A stretch of 64,000 nucleotides of DNA from Fibrobacter succinogenes (lineage in GTDB: Bacteria; Fibrobacterota; Fibrobacteria; Fibrobacterales; Fibrobacteraceae), in NCBI GenBank assembly GCA_902800815.1, contig CADCGB010000004.1:1-64000 (forward strand). The letters are read 5' to 3'. The notes under the pieces were generated by a model. It saw nothing but the letters and a program-made list of their open reading frames with translations, was not told where the DNA came from and did no database searches. The translations under genes were made by a program, and so were the position numbers. This document shows positions 17,030 to 25,197 of the stretch, in pieces; positions within the stretch are counted from its first letter, which is position 1; every line of letters starts with the position of its first letter.

Positions 17030-18589
17030 ATGAGGAACTGTATTCACACCCTCGTTTTTGGCGTGCTCGCGTTTGCGGCCGTGTGCTTTGCGTACCCGGC
17101 GCCCCCGCAGGCGGGCGAGACGGGCTATTTCCAGATAGGTACCGACTTCAACTTCGGGCTCAACGGCGGCCCGACTGACCCCTTCTTCGCGGTAGATACC
17201 GCCGACTGGTTCGGGGGCAACTGGCGCGGTCTCCAGATTCCGCTCAATAACGCCCGCAGTTACGAGGACCACCTCGACCCGTTCTTCACCCTCAGTTTCC
17301 GTGCGGGCTACAAGAGTTTCCACGTGCTCCTGGAAGCCCCGCTCCGCCGCGATCTTGAGGCCTGGTATCAGGACGACCTTCACAAGAATTTCACGTACGA
17401 CCCGAGTGAACTCGACATAAACGTTCCGAACAACGCCTACGCCGTATGGGAAAACCCCGTGGGCTACGTGCAGTTCGGGCGCTTTGCACTTGACGACCTG
17501 ATGGTTTCCAAGAACGACATCCTGGTGGGTGGCGCTCCTTACCACGATGGCCTGCGCTGGAAATTTGCCGCAGGCATGTTCCGCTACGACTTTTTGTTCA
17601 GTTCCCTCAATGCCTGGCTGTACGGCGACGTGATGAACCACGATACCGGATGCCCGCCCGTGGGTACCGAGGCCTACGCGCAAAAGTGTACCGAGCGCGA
17701 CAACCAGGTGGCAAACCAGCGCAACCGCACCTACACCGACAACATCAAGACGTTCATGTTCCACAAGTTCGGTGTCGAGACCGAAAAACTCTGGATATAC
17801 GTTGCCGAACAGAGCATGATAGGCGGCAAGGCTCCGGAATTCCGCTCCATGAGTCCGTTCATCTACTGGCACGACAACTACGCTACCGGCTATACCTCCG
17901 CGGCGACCTCCGTGGAACTCGGTTACAAGACCAGCAACGGTGCTAGGTTCTACAGCCAGGTCAACATGGAAGACATCAACAGCCCGGTGGGCGAGGACGA
18001 TGACAAGGGCACGAGCCGCTCCGTGATCAACTACCTGGTGGGCTACTATCACGAACTCTCGACTGCACTCTACGGTAAGTTCAACTGGCGCCTCGACGTG
18101 GTGCGCACCGACCCCGTGGCTGGCAACAGCAAACTCCCGCTCCTCAAGTACACGAGCCGCCGCAACTACCGCAGCAACTTCCGCGAGCAGGACGACCCCG
18201 ATTATGCCGATGCCTACTTTGTGGATTACCCGATAGGCTACCGTCGCGGTGCGGACGCACTTGACGTGTGGTTCGATTTTGGCTGGCAGTATGGCAAGCA
18301 CTCGCTAGCACTCACGCTTGCATGGCTGCGCCAGGGCGACAAGGAAATGTATACCGACTACAATGTGGCGCTCGCCGGCGGCGACACTTCACCTTCCGGC
18401 GTGGAAGAGGCCCAGTACCTGATAGACGCCCTATACAAAATGAAGGTGAACGACTGGTTCGGGTTCTACGTAGGTGGCGGATTCCGCAAGTACGAGAACC
18501 TCGCGCACGAAAAAGGCGACGACGGGTACGATGGCTGGATACGTTCCGGCGTAAAGTTCACCTTTAACCCGGTTGACACGAAGTTCTAG
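17030..18589 (+). CDS. Predicted outer-membrane beta-barrel protein
   Basis: 519 residues from the ATG at 17030; an open frame extends further upstream but runs through the palindrome run. The signal peptide MRNCIHTLVFGVLAFAAVCFA is probably cleaved before YPAPPQ. The mature part is rich in aromatic residues and alternating strands (for example GYVQFGRFALDDLM, GARFYSQVNMEDI, HSLALTLAWLRQGDKEMY, GFYVGGGFRKYENL). It ends with a strand and terminal Phe (FTFNPVDTKF), as expected for BAM-dependent insertion. I do not recognise the family; some spacing recalls capsule-assembly/porin-like barrels, but this is weak. Only 22 nt separate it from the first of six lipoprotein genes, so it probably heads that unit. 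Confidence 0.8.
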   Translation: MRNCIHTLVFGVLAFAAVCFAYPAPPQAGETGYFQIGTDFNFGLNGGPTDPFFAVDTADWFGGNWRGLQIPLNNARSYEDHLDPFFTLSFRAGYKSFHVLLEAPLRRDLEAWYQDDLHKNFTYDPSELDINVPNNAYAVWENPVGYVQFGRFALDDLMVSKNDILVGGAPYHDGLRWKFAAGMFRYDFLFSSLNAWLYGDVMNHDTGCPPVGTEAYAQKCTERDNQVANQRNRTYTDNIKTFMFHKFGVETEKLWIYVAEQSMIGGKAPEFRSMSPFIYWHDNYATGYTSAATSVELGYKTSNGARFYSQVNMEDINSPVGEDDDKGTSRSVINYLVGYYHELSTALYGKFNWRLDVVRTDPVAGNSKLPLLKYTSRRNYRSNFREQDDPDYADAYFVDYPIGYRRGADALDVWFDFGWQYGKHSLALTLAWLRQGDKEMYTDYNVALAGGDTSPSGVEEAQYLIDALYKMKVNDWFGFYVGGGFRKYENLAHEKGDDGYDGWIRSGVKFTFNPVDTKF

Positions 18590-18611
18590 AGAGTGACAGG
18601 AGCTTGGAGAC

Positions 18612-21011
18612 ATGTTGCTGAGGAGTAAATTGCTGCTGCCATCCCTTGCCTTGTCATCCTCGCCCGTTCGGCAGGCTCAGGGCAGACTCTGGCGAGGATC
18701 CATACATCTCGTACTTGCACTTGTTCTATTGCTCCTCCTCGCGTGTGGCGATGACACCACCGAAGTCGTCTCGCAAACCGTCCCGAACAACATCGAAATT
18801 GTTGCCGAGGAATCCGACCTCCCCGAATGCACCGAAGATAACGAGGGCGAACAGGTTCTCGTGAAGGGCGAAAACACCGCCCGCACGTGCATTGATGACG
18901 AATGGACCGCCGCGTTTACCCCGGGCAGGGACACAATCTACCTAAAAAGCGAGAAAATCACCTGCTACACGAAGGAACTTGCCGATAAGCAGGGAGTGAA
19001 GGTCGTCTGTAACGGCGACAGCGTGGGCGTGCTCCTCAACGGCGGTACGGGCGCTCAGGGCGATAAGGGCTATGCTGGTGCCGGATGTTCGCTGGTGCAG
19101 CTCGATAGCGTAACGGTGCGCCTGTTCTGCGGTGCAGATTCTACTTCCATATATCTAGGCGAAAAGCCCAAGGCTGTCGTGGATACCACCAAGGACCCGG
19201 AACAGGTTCCGATAACGGTGGATTCCCTGACGGGGTTCGCGCAAAAGGGGCCCTTCCTGAAGGGCGGCAAAGTTACTTTGTATGAACTTTATGATGGCTA
19301 CACCTTGGAAAAGACCGGCAAGACCTATTCGTGCGAAATCCTGAACGATAGCGGGTATTACAAGTTCCCGAAGATGGAACTTTCTAGCCAGTATGTGCTA
19401 ATCCATGCGAATGGCTATTACCAGGAACTGTCAACGGGTGCAAAATCCATGGAGCCTGTTGAGATGAATGCCCTGGTTGACCTCCTTGAACGGAAAACGG
19501 CGAATATAAACCTGTTTACACACCTAGAGGCTGGTCGCGTGAAAAATCTGGTACAGCATAAGCAATTGAATGTTCAGTCTGCTAAGGCCCGGGCCAAGAA
19601 GGAAGTTCTTGACATTTTCCATATTGACACGACCGGGTTCAATACGCCTTTTGAAGGTCTGAATGTACTTGGTGAGACGGATGCCGAAGCCTCACTGCTA
19701 GCCATGTCAATCTTGTTACAGAATATTTCTGATAAGACTATTCCTGAGCTCATTGCCGGAATGGCTGACGATGTCGCGAAAAACGGGGCTTGGACAGATT
19801 CCCTGTATAAGGCCAAAGTGGCTGAAGAGACGATATTCCCCGATTTTATGGGGGCATATGCCTTTTACCGTAGCAATATGATTGAAAGTGGCCTTTCTGC
19901 AAAGGTTCCCTATTTCGAGAAATACTTGCGTTACTTTTGGAATATTGAGCTGGGGCTCGGTGTGTGCGGAAGTGACTCCGTGCCACAGAATGCGGTAAAG
20001 CATGTAAGTAACGGGTATTCCAAGTATTATGCACGCACATATAGCGATACGTTAAGTGCGGGCAGAAAGAACAGGTTCCTCTGTATGGATGCCGATAGTA
20101 CCAAATGGCGTTTTGCAATGGATATCGAAAAAGATACGATGGGGATGGCGTTCAAGAACAACAAAACGGGGGTGACCGTTGTTGGTACAGTTACACGTCA
20201 TCAACTTCTGTGGGATTCTGATGAAATCCGGTATGCGGATTCTTTGGAAGAAGATGTAAGTTGGGGCTGTATCAGTGAATTGCAAAATAGGTGTGTGGGC
20301 AAGACCGAAGAAAAACGTCGCAAGTGCGCGAGTAATGGATTGAGTAGTAAGTACTGTTTTATAGATGCGAGAGATTCTAATATTTATGAATATGTGGCGA
20401 TATTAATGTTCTACTATGCTTATTACGCGATTTGGATGGCGGAAAACTTGAGGTATGCCGATAGTGTGAATACACCTAGCCTTAAGGGGAAAACGTTCTG
20501 CTATGATGACGATTTGGCAAATTGTGAGAAAACAGGCCCCTTGTACACTTGGGCCGCTGCGATTGATTCGGTTAAATTGGCTACAGACTTGGATAATCCG
20601 CAAAAATGTGGATATGGCGAAGAACAATGTACATTTTCAAAAAATGAACAGGGAATTTGTCCTGATGGTTGGCATTTGCCCAGTAAAGATGACTGGTATG
20701 ATTTATTTGAATCTGTTGGAGGGAAAGATAAAGCAGGTTATGCGCTTAAATCTCGAAGTGGCTGGCTTGTTGACGGCATTAGCACTGATGTTAATGGTTC
20801 TGATAGTGTAGGCTTTAATGGATATCCTGGAGGCTACAAGGAAGACGATAAATATATGGCATATCAGATAGATGCAAGTTTTTGGAGTGCAATCGATGGT
20901 TCTGGTAGCACTACAAAAATGGTACGGTTAAGAAGTGAGAATGTGGACGTATTGGAGAAGTATATGCCTAAAGTTTGGGGTGCTTCCATTAGGTGCGTTA
21001 AAAATAGGTGA
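18612..21011 (+). CDS. Paralogous lipoprotein L1 (collagen-like, carboxypeptidase-regulatory-like and Fibrobacter paralogous domains)
   Basis: 799 residues. The N-terminal 30 or so residues include SSSPVRQAQGRLWRGS, encoded by a palindromic repeat, followed by hydrophobic HLVLALVLLLLLAC with lipobox Cys45. Then come a conserved N-domain (TEVVSQTVPNNIEIVAEESD, LPECTEDNEGEQVLVKGE), a short Gly-X-X stretch (GGTGAQGDKGYAGAG), and a middle domain from about residue 208 (GFAQKGPFLKGGKVTLYEL). A helical segment holds the FTHLEAGRVKNLV signature, and a C-terminal paralogous domain (about 608-799) has WMAENLRY, ICPDGWHLPS and ASIRCVKN. GGAG lies just before the ATG. First of six tandem paralogs; GC drops visibly in the last third. 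Presumably surface-anchored; function unknown. Confidence 0.88.
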   Translation: MLLRSKLLLPSLALSSSPVRQAQGRLWRGSIHLVLALVLLLLLACGDDTTEVVSQTVPNNIEIVAEESDLPECTEDNEGEQVLVKGENTARTCIDDEWTAAFTPGRDTIYLKSEKITCYTKELADKQGVKVVCNGDSVGVLLNGGTGAQGDKGYAGAGCSLVQLDSVTVRLFCGADSTSIYLGEKPKAVVDTTKDPEQVPITVDSLTGFAQKGPFLKGGKVTLYELYDGYTLEKTGKTYSCEILNDSGYYKFPKMELSSQYVLIHANGYYQELSTGAKSMEPVEMNALVDLLERKTANINLFTHLEAGRVKNLVQHKQLNVQSAKARAKKEVLDIFHIDTTGFNTPFEGLNVLGETDAEASLLAMSILLQNISDKTIPELIAGMADDVAKNGAWTDSLYKAKVAEETIFPDFMGAYAFYRSNMIESGLSAKVPYFEKYLRYFWNIELGLGVCGSDSVPQNAVKHVSNGYSKYYARTYSDTLSAGRKNRFLCMDADSTKWRFAMDIEKDTMGMAFKNNKTGVTVVGTVTRHQLLWDSDEIRYADSLEEDVSWGCISELQNRCVGKTEEKRRKCASNGLSSKYCFIDARDSNIYEYVAILMFYYAYYAIWMAENLRYADSVNTPSLKGKTFCYDDDLANCEKTGPLYTWAAAIDSVKLATDLDNPQKCGYGEEQCTFSKNEQGICPDGWHLPSKDDWYDLFESVGGKDKAGYALKSRSGWLVDGISTDVNGSDSVGFNGYPGGYKEDDKYMAYQIDASFWSAIDGSGSTTKMVRLRSENVDVLEKYMPKVWGASIRCVKNR
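18652..18705. repeat. Intragenic palindromic element (nested form) in L1
   Basis: Outer arms GTCATCCTCGCC and GGCGAGGATCCATAC enclose an inner partial palindrome (CCCGTTCGGCAGGCTCAGGGC). It is read in frame as about residues 14-31 of L1. It is nearly identical to the copy at 25223-25276, and its outer arms match the shorter copy at 23120-23149. It is absent from the signal peptides of L2, L5 and L6. Confidence 0.75.
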
Positions 21012-21021
21012 GTGTTGCGCT

Positions 21022-23052
21022 ATGAAAGTGATTGCGATTTTTCTTTTTCTCCTTCTCCTTGCCGCCTGTAGCAACGGCACCTCCGAAATCGTCTCGCAAT
21101 CTGTTCCAGACAATATAGACGTTGTCGCTGAAGAATCTGACCTGCCAGAATGCACCGAAGATGGCGAAGGCGAACAGGTCATGGTAAAGGGGGAGTCGTA
21201 TGCCCGCACATGCGTTGGTGGCGAGTGGACCAAGATAATCAAATACACAAATGACACGGCATCCGTGAAAAAGGACAGTTTGTCGTGCCACACGGAAGAA
21301 CTTGCCGGCAAGCGTGGAGTAAAGATCGTCTGCTACGGTGATAGTGTGGGTGTCCTGCTCAATGCTGAGGCTGGCGCGAAGGGTAGCAAGGGCAATGCCG
21401 GTGTAGGCTGTTCGCTGGAAAGGGTAGATAGTGCTTCAATTCGGCTGTATTGCGAAAGCGATTCTACAATGTACTATCTTAAATCCCCGTCGCCTGCCCT
21501 TGATGCGGATTCTGCTGCCAAAGTAGCCGCGGAAACTGTTCCGGTGTCATTTGACTTGTTGATGGGTTTTGCCCAGAAGGGCCCGTTTATGAAAGGCGCG
21601 ATGGTTGACCTGTTTGAACTCAAGGACGGCATTACGCTGGAAAAAACGGGAAGGTCCATCAAAGGCGAAGTTGTTGATGACGAAGGACGATTTAAGCTTT
21701 CAAAAGTGAAACTTTCTAGCCAGTATGCAATTATTAAGGTGAAGGGCTTTTACCGTAACGAGGTCACTGGGCGAAAATCTAAAGCTCCTGTAGAACTGTA
21801 TGCCTTGGTGAATCTGCTGGAGCAAAGGAGCCCGAAAGTAAATGTGCTGACGCATCTGGAATTTGACCGCGTAAATTACCTGGTAACCCATGAGGGCAAG
21901 ACTGTCAAGCAGGCGAAAAGGCTGGTTCAGTCCGAAATCATGAAGGCGTTCTATATGGATGTGGAGGGCGTTGATAATCCTGAAGGTCTGGATATTTTTG
22001 GTGATACGGAAGCCGATGCCACGTTGCTGGCAATATCCGTTTTGTTGCAGGGTGGGCGCAGTGAAAGTGAAGTGCAAGCACTTTTGACGGAAATATCAAC
22101 GGCGTTGAAAGTCGAGGGCAAGTGGGAAGGTGCAAGGGCGGACTCGTTGAAGGTGACGATGGCCGATGGAGCTATGCTTCAAGGGTCTAGAATGATTCGT
22201 GAACTTAAGGGCAACGAAAATTTTTACAAGAACGCTGGAAAATTTGAAAGAAATATTGAACAGTTTGTTGCAAAGGCGTATTCAATTGAACCTTGTGGTG
22301 AGGCGAATGATAAAGAACTGCAGACTGTCAAAAAGGAATCAAGTGTGTATTATTTACGAAACCTCCTTTGCTATGAGGGTATGTTTGGAATAACGTCCGA
22401 AAATACGTATTTCAATCCCGAAATAGAATATGGATGGCTGTATGATGTGCGCGATAGGCATGTGTACAAAACTGTACAGATTGTAGACGAAACATGGATG
22501 CCAAAATGGACGCCAAGTTCGATTTATGCTTATAAAAGAACATGGATGGCGGAAAATTTGAATTTTGAGTATAAAATTGAGGATGTTGAGGGAGATAGTC
22601 TGGTGTCGTATGGGAATTTTTGTAATACGGAAGACTGTAAAGTATATGGTCGCTATTATATGGTTGGCGCTGTGTACGATAGTGCGGCAGTATTTTCTGA
22701 AGACGGGCGAGGGTGCGGAAATCTTAAATCATGTGAAGCTAAGGTCCTGCCTTTTCGTGGTATATGTCCGGATGGTTGGCATATGGTGGAATTTATAGAT
22801 TGGTTTTTCTTGTCTGATTATCCGTACGAGGCTCTTATTCCATGGAATATTTTGGGCATAACATTGATTCCTACAGGGTACTTAGTTGATGCCACTCAAG
22901 AAAATATGAAATTTAAGGATGTGGACAAATCTATTTTTTGGGCCGTAGTAGATTATCATCTAGCATTATTATTCTCTATAAATGCTCCTCATGTTCGGAA
23001 AGATTGGTCTGATTTTTTTGGCGCGGCCCCCATCCGCTGCGTCAAGGACTAG
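21022..23052 (+). CDS. Paralogous lipoprotein L2
   Basis: 676 residues from the ATG at 21022, 10 nt after L1. Compact signal peptide MKVIAIFLFLLLLAAC with Cys16 and no inserted repeat. N-domain TSEIVSQSVPDNIDVVAEES; Gly-X-X stretch AEAGAKGSKGNAGVG; middle domain from about residue 181 (GFAQKGPFMKGAMVDLFEL); LTHLEFDRVNYLVTHEG; C-terminal paralogous domain from about 507 (TWMAENLNFEY, GICPDGWHMVE, APIRCVKD). Its region before the C-terminal domain (FERNIEQFVAKAYSIEPC) groups with L3 and L6 rather than with L1, L4 and L5. The last third is clearly more AT-rich than the first. Confidence 0.88.
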   Translation: MKVIAIFLFLLLLAACSNGTSEIVSQSVPDNIDVVAEESDLPECTEDGEGEQVMVKGESYARTCVGGEWTKIIKYTNDTASVKKDSLSCHTEELAGKRGVKIVCYGDSVGVLLNAEAGAKGSKGNAGVGCSLERVDSASIRLYCESDSTMYYLKSPSPALDADSAAKVAAETVPVSFDLLMGFAQKGPFMKGAMVDLFELKDGITLEKTGRSIKGEVVDDEGRFKLSKVKLSSQYAIIKVKGFYRNEVTGRKSKAPVELYALVNLLEQRSPKVNVLTHLEFDRVNYLVTHEGKTVKQAKRLVQSEIMKAFYMDVEGVDNPEGLDIFGDTEADATLLAISVLLQGGRSESEVQALLTEISTALKVEGKWEGARADSLKVTMADGAMLQGSRMIRELKGNENFYKNAGKFERNIEQFVAKAYSIEPCGEANDKELQTVKKESSVYYLRNLLCYEGMFGITSENTYFNPEIEYGWLYDVRDRHVYKTVQIVDETWMPKWTPSSIYAYKRTWMAENLNFEYKIEDVEGDSLVSYGNFCNTEDCKVYGRYYMVGAVYDSAAVFSEDGRGCGNLKSCEAKVLPFRGICPDGWHMVEFIDWFFLSDYPYEALIPWNILGITLIPTGYLVDATQENMKFKDVDKSIFWAVVDYHLALLFSINAPHVRKDWSDFFGAAPIRCVKD

Positions 23053-23070
23053 CGCGAAGAGGTTGATGTT

Positions 23071-25179
23071 ATGAGAGATATGAGTCATCCTAAGCGAAAC
23101 GATGCATTCCAATCCGCATTGTCATCCTCGCGCAGGCGAGGATCCATACATTTTATACTTGCTTTTGTTTTATTGTTCCTCCTCGCCTGTAGCAACGATA
23201 CCACCGAAATCATCTCGCAGTCGATTCCGGACAACATAGAAGTTGTTGCCGAAGAATCCGACCTCCCCGAATGTAACGACGAGAGCGAGGGTGTGCAGGT
23301 GATGGTGAAGGGCGAAAGCGTTGCTCGCATATGTGTCGATGGCGACTGGACCAATGCAATAAAACCTGGTAAGGACACTGTTAATCTGAAAAACGAAAAT
23401 ATCCCGTGCTATACGCAGAGTATCTCGGGTGGCGACGGCGTCAAGGTGGTCTGCAACGGCGATAGCGTGGGCGTCCTGTTCAAGGGCGAATCCGGCAAAA
23501 AAGGTGAAGAGGGTGAAGATGGGACAGGCTGCACTCTTACTAGGGTCGATAGCCTTTACGTGCGCTTGGCCTGTGGGGGCGATAGCGCGTTGATTTATCG
23601 CCCGGATACCACTCGTGTAACTTTGTTTGGCTGTGCACAGAAGGGTCCGTTCTTGAAGGGCACCTCGGTTGCCCTATACGAAGTTTCTGACAGTGCGTCG
23701 CTAAAGCAGACAGGCGTAAACTTTGTGGACGAGGTCGATGATAACGGTTGTTTCAAGGTGACTGCGACTAACTTGTCTAGCCGATATGCCGTGGTTGTTG
23801 CTGAAGGGCTGTACAATAATGAGGTAACGGGTTCGCCGTCTAGGTCGGATGTCCGCCTCCGTGCCCTTGTCGATGTGGCCGAGCGCGATACGGCGAATGT
23901 GAACGTGTTGACTCATCTGGAATTTAACCGCGCCAGTTATCTTGTTTCGCACGAAGGCATGGGTGTAGAGCGGGCAAAAAAACAGGCGCAGTCAGAGGTC
24001 TTGAAACTGTTCTTTATTGATTCTGTGGGGTTTGATGCCTCTGAAAACCTGAATATTTTTGATAAGGGCGATGCAGATGCGGCTTTGCTGGCCATATCCG
24101 TTTTATTGCAGGGCTTCCGCAATGAGGGCGGCCTGATGTCACTTTTGACAGAAATTTCAAATGCGCTGGAATTCGAGGGGGAATGGAATGGTTCTGTCGT
24201 GGATTCTATAAAGACTGCTATGGCTGATTGGGCCATGGATCAAGATTTGCGAATCATTCGCAAATCTGTAGAAGGCTGGAATAATGGCGAAAAAGTCGGC
24301 AATTTTGAAAAGTATATCAATAATTTTATCGCGCATGTATACGCGATGAAACCTTGTGGAGGTGGCGACGAAACAGAACAGCGTGTTGTGAATAATGAAA
24401 GGAGCCTCTATCAAGGGCAAACATTTTATTGTCATGAGTGGACCTATATTACAGGATCAAAAAACACGTTCTTTAATCCTGACGTCGTTTATGGCTGGAT
24501 GATAGATCAGAGAGATAAGCATGCATATAGGACTGTGAAAATCGGTGAACAGACCTGGATGGCGGAAAATCTGAACTATGAATACAAAATCAATTCTGCT
24601 GGTAAGGCTGTGACATATGGAAACCTGTGTTGGGCCGATAGTTGTGAAGTGTTTGGCCGTTTCTATACTTATGCGGCGGCAATGGATAGCGCTGCGGTGT
24701 TCTCGGAAAACGGTAAGGGCTGTGGATGGGGAGTGAACTGTACGCCAATTTACCCTGTTCCCGGTATATGTCCGGAAGGCTGGCATTTACCGGACACAAC
24801 TGAATATCGAACCTTGTTTAATGCGGTAGGGGGTATCGAAAGGGCTAGTCTGATTCTTAGATCATCGGAACTTTGGGGCATGAATGAAAAATCGGAGAGC
24901 TTTGAGCTCTTGGATAGTGCGGGCTTTAGTGTGTTGCCGTCGGGATTCTTTAGGCCAACCGATGGTTTTTTGGATCATGCGCCTATAAATGATAATACTG
25001 GTCAACATAGTGGTTATGCTTCTTTGATGACTTCCGTTGAAGTTGAATATGAATACGATGCAACAAATGTGTTTATAATTGAGCTTCTAACATCGATTGG
25101 AGGTGTAGATGGGCGATTACTCGTATCCGCTGGAGGGGGGCGGTCTTGTGGCCAAGTCATCCGTTGCCTTAAGGACTAG
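23071..25179 (+). CDS. Paralogous lipoprotein L3
   Basis: 702 residues from the ATG at 23071, with GAAGAGG upstream; a second ATG at 23080 is possible. A polar 25-residue leader ends in SSSRRRGS, encoded by the short form of the palindromic repeat. It is followed by HFILAFVLLFLLAC with Cys40. N-domain TTEIISQSIPDNIEVVAEES; GESGKKGEEGEDGTG; middle domain from about 187 (GCAQKGPFLKGTSVALYEV); LTHLEFNRASYLVSHEG; C-terminal domain from about 495 (TWMAENLNYEY, GICPEGWHLPD, QVIRCLKD). The junction to L4 (GGACTAGCGCAAAGAGGTTT) closely resembles the L2/L3 and L5/L6 junctions, so junctions were duplicated with the genes. Confidence 0.88.
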   Translation: MRDMSHPKRNDAFQSALSSSRRRGSIHFILAFVLLFLLACSNDTTEIISQSIPDNIEVVAEESDLPECNDESEGVQVMVKGESVARICVDGDWTNAIKPGKDTVNLKNENIPCYTQSISGGDGVKVVCNGDSVGVLFKGESGKKGEEGEDGTGCTLTRVDSLYVRLACGGDSALIYRPDTTRVTLFGCAQKGPFLKGTSVALYEVSDSASLKQTGVNFVDEVDDNGCFKVTATNLSSRYAVVVAEGLYNNEVTGSPSRSDVRLRALVDVAERDTANVNVLTHLEFNRASYLVSHEGMGVERAKKQAQSEVLKLFFIDSVGFDASENLNIFDKGDADAALLAISVLLQGFRNEGGLMSLLTEISNALEFEGEWNGSVVDSIKTAMADWAMDQDLRIIRKSVEGWNNGEKVGNFEKYINNFIAHVYAMKPCGGGDETEQRVVNNERSLYQGQTFYCHEWTYITGSKNTFFNPDVVYGWMIDQRDKHAYRTVKIGEQTWMAENLNYEYKINSAGKAVTYGNLCWADSCEVFGRFYTYAAAMDSAAVFSENGKGCGWGVNCTPIYPVPGICPEGWHLPDTTEYRTLFNAVGGIERASLILRSSELWGMNEKSESFELLDSAGFSVLPSGFFRPTDGFLDHAPINDNTGQHSGYASLMTSVEVEYEYDATNVFIIELLTSIGGVDGRLLVSAGGGRSCGQVIRCLKD
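23120..23149. repeat. Intragenic palindromic element (short form) in L3
   Basis: TGTCATCCTCGCG-CAG-GCGAGGATCCATAC: the outer arms of the element without the inner palindrome seen in L1 and L4. Read in frame as LSSSRRRGSIH, supplying three consecutive Arg to the n-region of the signal peptide. Confidence 0.75.
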
Positions 25180-25197
25180 CGCAAAGAGGTTTTTATT